Shown piece after piece: positions 32,048 to 42,695 of a stretch of DNA of 64,000 nucleotides; position 1 is the stretch's first letter, and each line of letters begins with the position of its first letter. The translations under genes and the position numbers were made by a program. The DNA is from Aradus depressus (lineage: Eukaryota > Arthropoda > Insecta > Hemiptera > Aradidae): contig OY759223.1 of the NCBI GenBank assembly GCA_963662175.1, forward strand, positions 8,775,249-8,839,248. The letters run 5' to 3'. The notes below the pieces were generated by a model, which saw only the letters and a program-made list of their open reading frames with translations, was not told the origin of the DNA and searched no databases.

Positions 32048-32575
32048 TTATATTAAACTAGCAGTAATACCCGGCGTTGCCCGGGGAACTTTGACTTTTC
32101 TCCCAATATCTCCTGTAAGGCTATTCAGTTCCTCGACAGTACATTCATGATGTTATAATTTTTAATAATAAGGCTTATAGTCCTTCAACTGTAGTAACGC
32201 TAGCTTTGGAGCTAAAACTAATTTATTCAAAAAGATTTCTCATTAATCGTTGCAATGGTTTTCGAGTTACAAAGATTGCGTGAGTGGATGCTGGGATGGA
32301 CCAGGGGTTGATTAAAAAATAGACCTTAACCTTCCGGTAGATAAAACTTATCTATTCAAAAAGATTTCTCATTAATCATTGCAGTAGTTTTTGAGTTACA
32401 AAGATTGCGTGGGTGGATGCTGGGATGGACAAGATATTGAGGTACTAATACGCCTATAACCTTTCACAGACGATGACGAACAAATTAAAAAAAAAATTAA
32501 TCAAATCCATCAAGCCGTTCGTGAGTTATAGCGGTACAACGCACAGACATTTTCAGCTTTATATATATGATAGAA
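32048..32575 (+). mobile_element. Dispersed non-autonomous element ending in tttatatatatgatag
   Basis: It begins with actagcagtaatacccggcg and ends with acagacattttcagctttat, a pairing of termini I recognise from a widespread arthropod repeat. It contains a duplicated internal block (about 32215-32305 and 32340-32425) sharing ttattcaaaaagatttctca. Fragments of the 5' end recur at 34487-34525 (reverse) and about 46862-46900. Confidence 0.6.
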
Positions 32576-32860
32576 CAAGGCTTGACTGCTCGGTTTGTCT
32601 ATAAGCAAACTTAAACTGAGAAAACGTAATTAACACATTATGAACGGTTTCTCACGATGGAAACTACATAAGAAGCGAATTACCACATATACTTTTACAC
32701 ACACTGAAGCCAAATGACACTGCTCTACATGAGACGATTTGTAGGAGAGAGCTAATTCGGCACTAACTGGTCCTAGACTCACACACTGAGTTGCACAAAA
32801 ACTCTTGAGCCTAACCAATGAGTTTGAGTTAAGTTAAATAATCAACATTTCGATGTAGTT
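32576..32860. other. Unassigned
   Basis: No gene is recognised; a 62-codon frame on the minus strand shows no domain. Confidence 0.35.
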
Positions 32861-32865
32861 ATTAT

Positions 32866-33100
32866 GACTCATCCCCGGGCTTTAACTACGAGGTCATATC
32901 GCCTACTACCAGAGCGCTCTTTCGTCACTCTGGTGGACATGAGCCCAACTCTACTGTGGGGAGTCCTAAATGTTGTCTATTCTAAATTTCTATTCATCTA
33001 GTGTAGGGGTCTTTAACGAGTATCTGACATGGTAGAGGCTCGGGACCAACGCTTAACGTCCTATCCGAAAGATGACGTGCTCAAGGTCGTTCACTTTTCA
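32866..33100 (-). mobile_element. SINE A, 5'-truncated (head missing)
   Basis: The body and tail match from tgactcatccccggg to gatgacgtgctcaagg. The tRNA-like head is replaced by an HP fragment. Confidence 0.85.
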
Positions 33101-33330
33101 GATATGCCCCTCTGCTCTGCCCACCCCTTTCCTTTGACCGATTTTGCGAAAAATTTATAGTTGTCATCCTTATGAGGTTTAGTCCACACATTCATTTCAT
33201 CGACAGTTATTGGGATTTTTCCTCCCTCTGATCTCCTCCTCTCTTTCAGCTGTTTCCGCTGAAAATTAATAGGTGTCGTGCTTATAGAGCTCTGAATTTA
33301 CTTATGAAATTTATTTCATGTCAATACATT

Positions 33331-33530
33331 CGAGCGCTCTTTCGTCACTCTGGTGGACGTGAGCCCGACTCTATTTTGCCTACCCTAAATTTTTATTCAC
33401 CTAGGGCAGGGGTCTTTAACGAGTACCTGATATCGTAGAGGCTCGGGACCATCGCTTAACGTCCCATCCGAAGGACGGCGTGCTCAAGTTTATTTTACCT
33501 CCCAGATATAAAACTAAGGGCCTCAGTGTA
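33331..33530 (-). mobile_element. SINE A, partial
   Basis: Body from cgagcgctctttcgtcactc to ctaagggcctcagtg; both ends missing. Confidence 0.85.
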
Positions 33531-33689
33531 GATTGTCACCCGGAATTTCATGTTTTCGAACCCCCTGATTTACAAAAAGGAAAACAAAAAACATCCCCAA
33601 TCCAATACGTAAGTTATGGCTCTCCCTCTAAAACTATAGCAACCGTCTTGACTTACTTAGAGAATACTGAGTTCTCGATATTAGGTTGA

Positions 33690-34355
33690 AATGGTTTGAA
33701 AAAAACAACTAACCGGGGATGAAATGATGAGATACTTGGATGAAAAATGTTGGACCTCTCTTGCTAATTATTGTAGACGAACCAAAAATATCATAGTTTA
33801 ACAAGAATACAATTTAAATCATTATTCTGATCTAATGCTATTCTATTTTTCCTAATATTATATATAATATTACTTACTTCTATTATTATTTACTATTTAT
33901 TAATCTTTTTAAGTCGTATTAACTCTTATTGTCATTTTATAACATTATCATAACTAGGTTCAAATCTTATGATTCACAATTAATATCTGAAACTAATATT
34001 ATTATACCGAACCAGAAGATTATGATTATTTTGATTTGAATTTTAAAGGTCAAATATATATATTTATATTGATAAGATCCTTTCTTGTTCGTAAATAAAA
34101 TTTATTATGTACTTAGGCGAAGGTACAATTTTGTTTTTTAAACAAGTTGTAATTATATTTTGTTGTTCTATACTTGAACGCTAAGTGATAGATGTACTTA
34201 ATTTTTTCTTTATTTGTAAATTTTGACGACTACACTCTGACGGTCATCTGATCAAGAGGTCGTCTTTGGTATAAGATTTTTGATTTTCGAATTATTCGAA
34301 TATGTGTATTTTATTTATAAATAAATAAAGATTTAATAATAATAATACTGAGATC
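33690..34355 (+). mobile_element. AT-rich LINE 3' region (tentative)
   Basis: A long AT-rich stretch ends in ataaataaagatttaataat with three to four AAT/TAA units (34330-34347), as in the other LINE tails here. No ORF is left. Confidence 0.3.
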
Positions 34356-34369
34356 TCATACTAAATCCT

Positions 34370-35390
34370 TTGTCGATTCATTCATTACAACGGCAGTGAA
34401 AACGTATTTAATCAATTCGTGTTGGTGAAGTACATTGTCGGTGATTCAAAGACGATTTTTTTTTTTTTTTTTTCTTGTAAAGTAAATGTTACTTCCGGGC
34501 AACGCCGTGTTACCTGCTAGTTAATTATAAAATCAAGTAGTTATCAAGTTGTTACTTGTTGCACTGAACGAAGTTGTTTTTCCTAATTAAGCATTTGACT
34601 TAACAATTAGTCAGATCAAATCTCCCAGAGTTTTTACCTGCCCCCCCCTCCCCCTCCCCCCATTTTTGAAGTAGTTAAGTTCATTGCTTCATGTTTCTAC
34701 AACTTAACTTTTCTTTCTTTGTTGTGTACTTCATTTTCTCAAGTTTTAGAAACAAAGTTGAAACCTTCATTAACGCAGCTCCTTGGTGTTGTCTACCAGC
34801 AGGAAAAACGGGAAATTGTCTAAACAATAGGATGTTTAGGGAGGGAAATTGGTATCTGGGGCACTTTTTCCATCTAAAAACAATTGTTTTGGTTCAAAAT
34901 CAATAAATAAAAAGTCGGCGAATCACTGACAAAGTACTTCTCCAGATCGAATTAATCAATTATTACTTAACAACCAGTTGACCTTTTGCCTTTAATATTC
35001 AACAGTTATCTTACATAGAGTATGTAAAAAAATTCCTCATACTAAAATTTGTGGCGACAAATTCATTACACCAGGCAGTTATTAAGGTTTTTGAATTGAG
35101 CTCTCCTGAATGAGGTGGTGGTGAAATGTGCAGCAAAGAGCAAAGGGCACTTCTGTACAGATAGCCAGACTGGACTTGACTTGAGTGGCCGGTCAGGTGA
35201 ACTAATGAACTAAGGCCGCAAGTGACCTCTACTGGCCACTATCCAAAGTATATGCACTTCACTAATGGCGCCGCCCCCTCCACATATACTCCATTGTCTT
35301 TATAAAGTTTATTTCACTTTCGGCCTTAACAGATATAAAATTTCGTCATATTTAGTATGACAATTCACAAGTGTCTGGAGTAAGAAACCC
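34370..35390. other. HP repeats, a short element-end fragment, and unassigned DNA
   Basis: HP segments lie at 34370-34470 and 34912-35100. 34487-34525 (reverse) is the 5' end of the 32048-type element. A T run lies at 34457-34475. 34530-34905 and 35105-35390 are unassigned. Confidence 0.45.
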
Positions 35391-36055
35391 TTTGAGTATA
35401 AAAAACAAAATACATGGTGACAGGTGGAAGACGAAGAAGAGACCTTCAAGTTGCCGAGTATTCATTCGAGACGGTCAAGGGGTTCGTCTACCTGGGCTCA
35501 TATATAGACCGGGCCAACGATGTGGGCGCAGAGTAGAGCCGGAGGATACTGGCGGCCAGCCGGAGTTACAATGGCCTCCAGTCACAATTTAAATCCAGGC
35601 TGCTCCCCAGGGACACGAAGGTGCTGCTGTACAATTGACGCTTGTGAGGCCAGTGCTGACATACGGGTCGGAGACGTGGAACCTCACCGTGGCGGAAAAC
35701 AGGCGTCTTGACATCTTCGAGAGGAGAATACTCCGCAGGATCTTCGGCCCCACCCAGGAGGAATGGCGTCTGGCGCATCCGATACAACCACGAGTTGTAC
35801 GCACTCTATACAGAGCCAACATTGTCGCACTGGATTAGAGTTGCCAGACTCCGTTGGGCTGGACATGTAAGACGGATGGACGAAGACCTTATACCCAGGA
35901 AATTCGTGAATGTGACACAACAGAGACGCAAGACGGTTTGGTGCGGTGGGCTGGTGGAGACTGGCCCAGGACAGAGCTGCATGGGGACATTTCCTGGAGG
36001 AGGCCAGCTCTTGACGGGCTGTAGCGCCTATGATGATGATGATGATGATGAGTAA
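35391..36055 (+). mobile_element. RTE/CR1-type LINE reverse transcriptase C-terminus with (GAT)n tail
   Basis: Three frames, broken by stops and shifts, encode Val-Tyr-Leu-Gly-Ser-Tyr-Ile, Leu-Val-Arg-Pro-Val-Leu-Thr-Tyr-Gly-Ser-Glu-Thr-Trp, Phe-Glu-Arg-Arg-Ile-Leu-Arg-Arg-Ile-Phe-Gly-Pro, Tyr-Asn-His-Glu-Leu-Tyr-Ala-Leu-Tyr and Leu-Arg-Trp-Ala-Gly-His-Val-Arg-Arg-Met. This is the ordered C-terminal half of a non-LTR reverse transcriptase. The copy ends in a (GAT)n run at 36031-36050. GC content is well above the flanks. Confidence 0.88.
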
Positions 36056-36430
36056 AAAACCTAACGATTTTCAAGCAAATCGGTCTCAGAGGGAGAGCGA
36101 TAACATATTTGATTAATTCGTGCCGAGGAATTACTTGAAATTGATCTTTTTACTGGATACGGAAACTGTATACAATGTTGAAACTGGATATTTCAGCTAG
36201 CTTTTACATTTCAGTCATGCCCTCGCTACTGGATAGCAGAGAAATAAGTGGATTTCTAATGAACTAAACATGGGGAGGAGGCATTAATTATACGAGTATA
36301 CGTATGTTAATGGGATTAATGGTAACATTAGAATCTCATTAAAACAGGGCTGGTGCAAAACGTAAAACGTATATATTATATATATATTGACCTATATACC
36401 TATATATATACATATATACACATATATAGG
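36056..36430. other. HP scrap, unassigned DNA and TA-rich palindrome
   Basis: 36060-36135 is HP repeat. 36368-36436 is a TA-rich inverted repeat (acctatatacctatatata ... tatataggtatatagg). Confidence 0.45.
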
Positions 36431-36431
36431 T

Positions 36432-36555
36432 ATATAGGAGGCAGTTGGGCCAGACAGACATAGACAGCCTCTCCAGCACAAATCACAGGCTTCGTACTTC
36501 CACAGTACAAACCACCATTTTTTTTTTTCCTTATTTATTTGATATATTTACAATC

Positions 36556-36608
<53 letters not shown>

Positions 36609-37420
36609 ACTAACGATGTTTATTTTATTTATTTATTTATTTACATATTCACAACGACAACATTTGTCACTAGTGATTGTGATGATGTGCTGTGGCAAGT
36701 GTGTCGCTGTACTGCTGAGGTACGTGACCGAAGAGGAGTCCAGGCTAGTCCTGGAGCAGGTCCCTCTGCCATGCCCGCTTTAGACGTCTTGGCGGATTTG
36801 TGGGGAGAGTGTTCGTGGATAATTGGAGAATAAGTGGATTGGCGTGATGATGGAGTTTGTCGTGAAAATTTTGATATCGTGTCTTGATAACAGAAGGTAC
36901 AAATGGGATGTTGTGGTTATTATGTAATGTGAGGTTGGAAACGTAAAATGGGGCATTGGCAATGTGGCGTAGTATGATGGATTGTAATGACTGATACAAT
37001 CAGTTAAAATAGAACTATAAGTAAATTTAATTACAGTGAATATAAAAAAAATAAATAAGATAAAATAAAATAATAATAAAGAAAACAAGAATAATAATAT
37101 ACAGTTTATACAAGTTAATACATACAAACAAAATAATAACTACAAAATAACTAAATTAAATAAATTGAATAAAGTAAAATACATAAAGAAATCATAAAAC
37201 AAAATAAACAAAAGTTTTTTGTACAATCTGTACAAAAACAATAAGTAGAAGTGCTGACTATAAGAATACATGGAGACAGGTAATACAAATAGTTAGAACA
37301 AATAATGAGAAGCAAGAGAGAAGTGAACATGAATATGTAGAAAATAAATGTAATAATTAAATAACAAAATAACTTTCAGCATGAGACTGTCTATCTGTCT
37401 GGCCCAACTGCTTTCTATAC
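36432..37420. mobile_element. Inverted-repeat element hosting a LINE insertion
   Basis: The ends match in reverse: gcagttgggccagacagaca at the left and its near complement at 37388-37412. Between them lies a Jockey-type LINE with its own target duplication (36560-36995). Remaining sequence is AT-rich, without a transposase. Confidence 0.6.
36560..36995 (-). mobile_element. Jockey-type LINE C-terminus with poly(A) and target duplication
   Basis: On the minus strand the frame runs Ser-Ile-Ile-Leu-Arg-His-Ile-Ala-Asn-Ala-Pro, Asn-Ile-Pro-Phe-Val-Pro, Tyr-Gln-Asn-Phe-His-Asp-Lys-Leu and Asn-Pro-Pro-Arg-Arg-Leu-Lys-Arg-Ala-Trp. The tail is a long poly(A) (T run 36558-36605). The 10-bp duplication acaatcagtt is at 36550-36559 and 36996-37005. 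It is the same family as 26640-26966 / 27697-27960. Confidence 0.9.
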
Positions 37421-37573
37421 TACTCATCTATATTGCAATTCAGAATAATAATCTGTATATGACATGATATGAGCAATGAAAAAACTGGTGAATCAATATA
37501 TGGCAATAAATAACAACTTAAAATAGAGATGTTTTCGCCAGAGATCTTGTGGAAGTTCATTGTAAACACTACT

Positions 37574-37774
37574 GAATAAAAAACTTAGAACAAGTCAAAA
37601 AATTCCACTTTATTTATATTAAAAACACAATATATTTCACTGGTTAGAGCATTGTAAAGTGTACAATAAGTCTGTATCCTGTACACTTGAGAATGCTCTA
37701 ACGAGCGAAATATATTGTGTTTTTCATATGAATAAAGTGGAATTTTTTGACTCGTTCTAAGTTTTTTATTCATT
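37574..37774. repeat. Inverted repeat with hammerhead-like remnant (class g)
   Basis: The arms are 37574-37654 and 37688-37774, with few mismatches. The right arm reads CTAACGA, GC, GAA, ATATAT, T, which has the core boxes and a palindromic stem III but essentially no stem II. It may be a relic. Confidence 0.6.
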
Positions 37775-37909
37775 AGAACCTCAAAATAGGTCCACTCACG
37801 GGCAACTATAGCATGGGACTGACTAGGACTGAGTATCAGACTCAGAGAGGGATTAGCCCTATGTTTACATTACGAAAGTTGTTGACTAAACAAATATAAA
37901 AAAAAAATC

Positions 37910-38735
37910 AATTACCACTTTTAAAAAAAATCTTACAAACTAATTACTTAAGACTATATGAGTCTTTTTTCTGTTTTATTATTGACCTGGGACTCTCCGA
38001 CTGATCACGCAATGCCCACCATACGTCAGCAACAAGACTTTACACTCATAGACACAACCATTAAACATTTATACCAACGTTTCTACACCAAAATTTACTT
38101 ACACACCAATCCGGAAATTCGCAAAATCTTAAGTACAAATTTACCCCACAATCCCCCAAGAAGATTAAAGAGAGTTTGGCATAGAGATCTCCTGTTATGA
38201 AGTGATGTCATTAGGGTTCACCGCTGGGTGTTTTTCCTCTCTCAAGCCTTTCATGTCATATTTATTTTTATTATTTTATTTTATTTCTATTTTTGTATAG
38301 TACCTACATGTCAGCCCTTTAAATAAATAAATACAGACAAAAAAAAAAAAAATTATTGGCCATTATTTATATCAATGTTATTTTGGGCATATATACATAT
38401 GTACATATAAATAAATAAAATAAGCTTTGGGCATCAACGTCACTGTTTTTTCACTCCTATATGGTTCACCATAGCTTAAGTCTAAAAAACACTTCTCTCT
38501 CTAGACTGTCCACCTCCACATCTCTCCTTAGACTGCTTCACACTATTTAAAACAGCTGTTCTTCATTCATTGGTTGTTCACATTTCGTTTTAAAACAAAA
38601 TGCGACTAGTCCATCTTTATATATTCATACACTAATTAAGTTACTTCACTCCTAACAGCTGTTTTTATACATATAATAATTGATTTTATAATATTTTAAT
38701 AATCTTAACGTTCATAAATTTTTTACATCACAGGC
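37910..38735 (+). repeat. Low-copy repeat, copy 2 (interrupted by a LINE)
   Basis: Matches 1235-1740. The break lies at a tattattg site, where a LINE (37985-38353) is inserted. Confidence 0.75.
37985..38353 (+). mobile_element. Jockey-type LINE C-terminus with poly(A)
   Basis: A frame encodes Arg-Gln-Gln-Asp-Phe-Thr-Leu, Phe-Tyr-Thr-Lys-Ile-Tyr-Leu-His-Thr-Asn-Pro-Glu-Ile and Asn-Pro-Pro-Arg-Arg-Leu-Lys-Arg-Val-Trp, parallel to the C-terminus at 36715-36850. It ends in AAATAAATAAATA and poly(A). The flanks share attattg. Confidence 0.85.
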
Positions 38736-39640
38736 CGATTGGCTGTATACGGAAAGCAAAAATTTAATTGATTAATTCGTGCTGGGGAGAACTTTTTCTC
38801 AATTTTGTAATGTTATAATTTGATGAAAATTTCGTGAATGTTGATGTTTTTGAAATGAATGTAACCTCTTCCCCCACCTCTAGCACTGTACCACTCATGC
38901 GCAGAAGATCCGTACTCTGCAACAACCAAAGCGCCTCTGAACCCTGTTTGTTAAGCTCAAGTGTTGTTTTGTTCGTTCAGATTGATGTTTGTCTCTTAGT
39001 CTTGGTTGAACAAGGGTAGATTGGCCTCCTTTCGTAGGAATACATCAGCGCTGATTAGTGACTGCTTCAGCAACTACTAATGGAGTAACCTTCTAACATT
39101 GTGCACCATTAGGGCGGCCATTTCCTTGAATCAAATACAGAATAATTTATAAATTATCTACGTTAATCATATTGTAAATTTCCTTTATTTATTCATGTTA
39201 TTTATATGCCCGAATATATTTCTGCTATCTGTTATATACTATGTTTTCTACTATAAACTTCACATTATTTTTTTACGTAATCGATCAAAAATTCGATGCG
39301 GACTTTTCAACGGAATTTCCAATTTCCCGTGTGAATATAGAACCCACTTAACCAACACCGATTTTCAGCAAACTCAGCCAAAGGGGAGGGGGGATCAGGG
39401 GAAAAGCTTAATTCAAAAACTACAATAACTGCGATTGTATATCGACACAAAATTGCATATGGGAATTAAAAACTTCATAAAAAACTTATTAGTTTTCAGT
39501 GAAATCGGCAGAAGGGGAGGGGGAATCAAGGGGGGCACAACTCAAAAACCCCCAATAACTGCCGGTGTGATGAATTTATCAACACAAAATTTAATATGAT
39601 GATTCCGGAACCTCTATATAACTCAACTATTGAATATTAA
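38736..39640. repeat. HP repeat (39270-39610) and unassigned DNA
   Basis: 38745-38790 is an HP scrap (ttgattaattcgtgctgggga). 38800-39265 has no recognised gene. 39270-39610 carries HP internal segments. Confidence 0.5.
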
Positions 39641-39697
39641 ATCAAATGATAGATAAAACACTTTTTTGAACACTTATATTGTCTAATTCCACAAACA

Positions 39698-39735
39698 TGT
39701 ACCGGTTTCGGCTTACTCCATCGTCAGCACAATGT
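39698..39735 (-). ncRNA. Hammerhead-like motif, class a (left arm)
   Basis: On the minus strand: GUG, CUGACGA, extra U, GG...CC stem II, GAA, palindrome ACCGGU, A, CAU. Core boxes are intact. Confidence 0.6.
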
Positions 39736-39887
39736 TCAACAATAATTGAGATATTTGCCAGGCATACATATTTATAATAATGAAAACTGACATTATTGCA
39801 GAGATATTGTGAAATAATTCAAATGAACTTGAAAGAAATAAAACTTGTTTATTTATGGTATTGTCTAATTTCACCAACTATATTTAC

Positions 39888-39924
39888 ATGGGAGAACTTT
39901 CGGTATTTCTACCATCCTCAGCCA
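39888..39924 (-). ncRNA. Hammerhead-like motif, class b
   Basis: On the minus strand: CUGAGGA, extra U, stem II GGUA with UACC closing a GAAA tetraloop, GAA, AGUUCU (palindrome AGUACU with one change), C. All core boxes are intact. Confidence 0.62.
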
Positions 39925-39965
39925 AAAGCATAAGAGATACTGTCAGTCTTATCTCTTATGCTTTT

Positions 39966-40000
39966 AGCTGAGGATGGTAGAAATACCGGAAGTACTCCCA
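39966..40000 (+). ncRNA. Hammerhead-like motif, class b
   Basis: CUGAGGA at 39968-39974, extra U, GGUA-GAAA-UACC stem II, GGA in place of GAA, perfect palindrome AGUACU, C. One core change. Confidence 0.55.
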
Positions 40001-40335
40001 TGTAAATATAGTTGGTGAAATTAGACAATACCATAAATAAACAAGTTTTATTTCTTTCAAGTTCATATTTATAGTAACCTAAGATACCTGAGGTGAAAGG
40101 GTCCCCTCCTCTGGTGAAACCAGGGGGTGGAAGTCTATATTCTAACTGTAATAGCTAACTGTGCACTTATTTGAATTGTCTTGGTTTTCAAATAAGTGCA
40201 CAGTTAGCTATCACAGTTAGAATATAGACTTCCACCCCCCTGGTTTTACCAGAGGAGGGGACCCTTTCACCTCAGGTACTCTTAGGTTAATATAAATATG
40301 TATGCCTGGCAAATATCTGAATTATTGTTGAACAT

Positions 40336-40371
40336 TGTGCTGACGATGGCGTAAGCCGAAACCGGTACACA
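40336..40371 (+). ncRNA. Hammerhead-like motif, class a (best example)
   Basis: Stem I: UGUG (40336-40339) with CACA (40368-40371). Core box CUGACGA at 40340-40346, an extra U at 40347. Stem II: GGC (40348-40350), GNRA loop GUAA (40351-40354), GCC (40355-40357). GAA at 40358-40360. Stem III is the palindrome ACCGGU (40361-40366), too short to close a loop alone but ideal for pairing with another copy. A at 40367 is the expected cleavage position. Every invariant core position is present except for the inserted U. Confidence 0.7.
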
Positions 40372-40439
40372 TATAAGTATATGTTTGCGGAATTAGACAA
40401 TTTAAGTGTTCAAAAAAGTGTTTTATCTATCATTTTATT

Positions 40440-41000
40440 TTATTTATTAGTATTTCCACTATATCAACACAGAACGCAAAAAATGTATTCGGATATTGAA
40501 TATTAGAGCGAACGGTCGAGTAGTTTTTGAACGGGGAGCGAAAAGTTAATTGATTAATGAATCACCGGCAACGTACTTCCTCAGTAGAATTATACAATTA
40601 AGTAGTCGCTCTCCCTCTAAATCCAATCGACCGTTCTGCCTATAAATCATTTTTTGACATACAGGGACTTCTGCGTACTCATACCTAATTTTGTGTCGAT
40701 ATATTCTTTATATTGATACATTCGATATATCGACAGTTATTGAGGTTTTGTAGTTGAGCCCTCCTCTCTAATCCCCGTCCTTTCCTCTTATTTCGTGGAA
40801 AATGGATAGTTGTCCTTATAGGTCCTTATTTTCAGTACACATATAAAATTTCATGTCGATACGTCCATTGTATTATCTGTTATTAATATTTGGTTCCATA
40901 TAATATATATGTTTCATGTTATCTAAATCTTAATATTATTATTAATTTTATTTATTTATTTGTATTTTTAATTATTTATTTGTTATTTTTCCATGTATTA
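40440..41000. repeat. HP repeat block and AT-rich DNA
   Basis: 40555-40870 contains aatcaccggcaacgtacttcc, ccaatcgaccgtt and gttattgaggttttg segments. The rest is AT-rich. Confidence 0.55.
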
Positions 41001-41002
41001 GT

Positions 41003-41218
41003 CTAATGATATTGTTTTATGTAAATTTAGAACTAAGTTTTGTTAGGAAATATTTCATGAGATAGCTAACGGTACAGCCGGGGGACTCCCAAGTTTTAAT
41101 AGCACCCTTTCACCTGAGATGTATTTCAAGGGTCGCTCTCTGCAAACTAACTTAGTTCATAACTAGACCTGACGATGATGTAAGGCCGAAACCGGTAGTT
41201 ATATATATTTATATCTTT
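41003..41218 (+). mobile_element. Penelope-like class a repeat, copy 2
   Basis: Collinear with 31582-31800, about 90 percent alike by eye. Confidence 0.75.
41164..41203 (+). ncRNA. Hammerhead-like motif, class a, stem II eroded
   Basis: CUGACGA at 41169-41175, extra U, weak stem II, GAA, palindrome ACCGGU, A. Confidence 0.5.
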
Positions 41219-41219
41219 A

Positions 41220-41630
41220 CGAGAGGTAAAAATGCATGAAAAATCTGTGATCTCTGGACCTCGAATCAATTGTTTGCCTAAGCCCTTGGGAATGGGGCGA
41301 ATGTTGAGAAAGGACAGAATCTCATTTCTTATAAAAATGTCACAATGTCTTCGAATGTCGCAGCCCTACGAGAACTGTTCATTCCCTAACATTTTTTTTC
41401 AACTCTGTTGTTATAAGCTAGTGGGGGTAGTTATTTAACTGTTATTTTCTTTCAACAGTAATAGTCAAAAATAACAGGATATCATATCACCAGTGGCGAA
41501 TCTATCAGGGGCTGTGAGACTTTTCCTTTGAAAGAGGCCTTCCCTTTGTGGGGCAAAACGTAAATAAATAATGTGAAATATTTATTGGATATTATATTAT
41601 ATACTCCTATATTTATCGGTATTTGTATAT
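41220..41630. other. Unassigned
   Basis: No gene recognised; the 68-codon frame at 41232 lacks domain features. Confidence 0.35.
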
Positions 41631-41631
41631 A

Positions 41632-42614
41632 CAGGGTGACCCAGATTACCGGGCCACAAGTAAAATAACTCATAAACGGTCAGAGATATCAAAATTGTGC
41701 ATTGGACCAAAGTTGTATTAATCGCCGAGAGCTATGTATGGCGTCCTCGAAAAGACAAAAATGACCCTTTTAATGGCTCAAATAGCCCTTCGAAGGACGG
41801 GGTTCCATTTTGATCCTTAAGTTTCATTACATTTTATTAAAGTACTAAAGAAGCAAGGAAGAACTGTGCAAACAGATTTTTGATACGTCAAGTAGTTCTC
41901 GGAAAAAAAATGTTTAAAGGTGCACGTTTTTCTTATTCTGTTCTTTGGCGTCTAGCCGCAAATTCACCTTTACGGAGATTGACCACAATCCTCTTGAAAA
42001 CTTTCCTGCTCGGGTGACTTCTCCGAGGATACTTTTCTGCGTAACGCCCGGCTGCAGCACGATAATTTTCCGCGCTCTCACCAATCACCTTACCAATTCG
42101 CTACAGGAGTACATTACAAATGCTGTAAATAAGTAATTCTTTATCACTGTAAGTCGTTCTCTCTTAATCCCTAAACTTCTCTAATACCTTTCTAATTCCT
42201 TTGCATCAAAATACATGAGTAATAAGCGGTGGTAGGGCCTCGTCATGTACAAATTGAAATAATAATAATTAATGTGCAAAGTTTGTTGGAATTTAATAAC
42301 TTCAGAATAAGAAAAACGTGCAACTTTAAACCTCTTCTTTACGAGAACTACTTGACGTATCAAAAATCTGTTTGCACAGTTCTTCCTTGTTTCTTTAGTA
42401 CTTTAATAAAATGTAATGAAACTTAATGGCCAAAAAAGAACCCCGCCCTTCGAAAGGCTGTTTTTATGCCATTAAAAGGGTCATTTTTGTTTTTTCAAGG
42501 ACGCCATACTATAGCTCTCGGCGAGTGCTACAACTTCGGTCCTATGCACAATTTTGATATCTCTAACCGTTTAGGAGTTATTTTACTTGTGGCCCGCTTA
42601 TCTGGGCTACCCTG
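41632..42614. mobile_element. Long-inverted-repeat element with TA target duplication
   Basis: The arms (41632-41941 and 42302-42614, about 310 bp each) begin CAGGGTG / CAGGGTA and are strongly complementary throughout, including gtcaagtagttctcg and its complement. TA flanks both ends. The 360-bp middle has no transposase. TA duplication and CAGGG termini suggest a Tc1/mariner-class foldback element. Confidence 0.85.
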
Positions 42615-42695
42615 TATAATAATAATAAAATATTATATACCTACATTATACATTTTTTTGGAGGCTAACCATGAAGGAGATTCTGGATATAGTTG

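Larger units (their letters stand above)
39777..40063. mobile_element. Class b Penelope-like palindromic pair, inserted with 10-bp target duplication
   Basis: The arms (39823-39944 and 39945-40066) are nearly perfect complements. Each carries a class-b hammerhead-like motif pointing outward and the shared 3' flank gaaattagacaatacc. Confidence 0.85.
39647..40434. mobile_element. Palindromic Penelope-like class a pair interrupted by a class b pair
   Basis: The outer arms are 39647-39776 and 40290-40434; the inner part of the same palindrome is 40074-40183 with 40190-40290. Each arm ends with a class-a hammerhead-like motif. 39777-40063 is an independent insertion flanked by catatttata (39767-39776 and 40064-40073). 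The outer repeat is continuous once that insert is removed. Confidence 0.85.

Noticed and set aside
35566..35920. Minus-strand ORFs over the RTE-type LINE
   Set aside because: Antisense frames of a reverse-transcriptase fragment, open only because of its high GC content.
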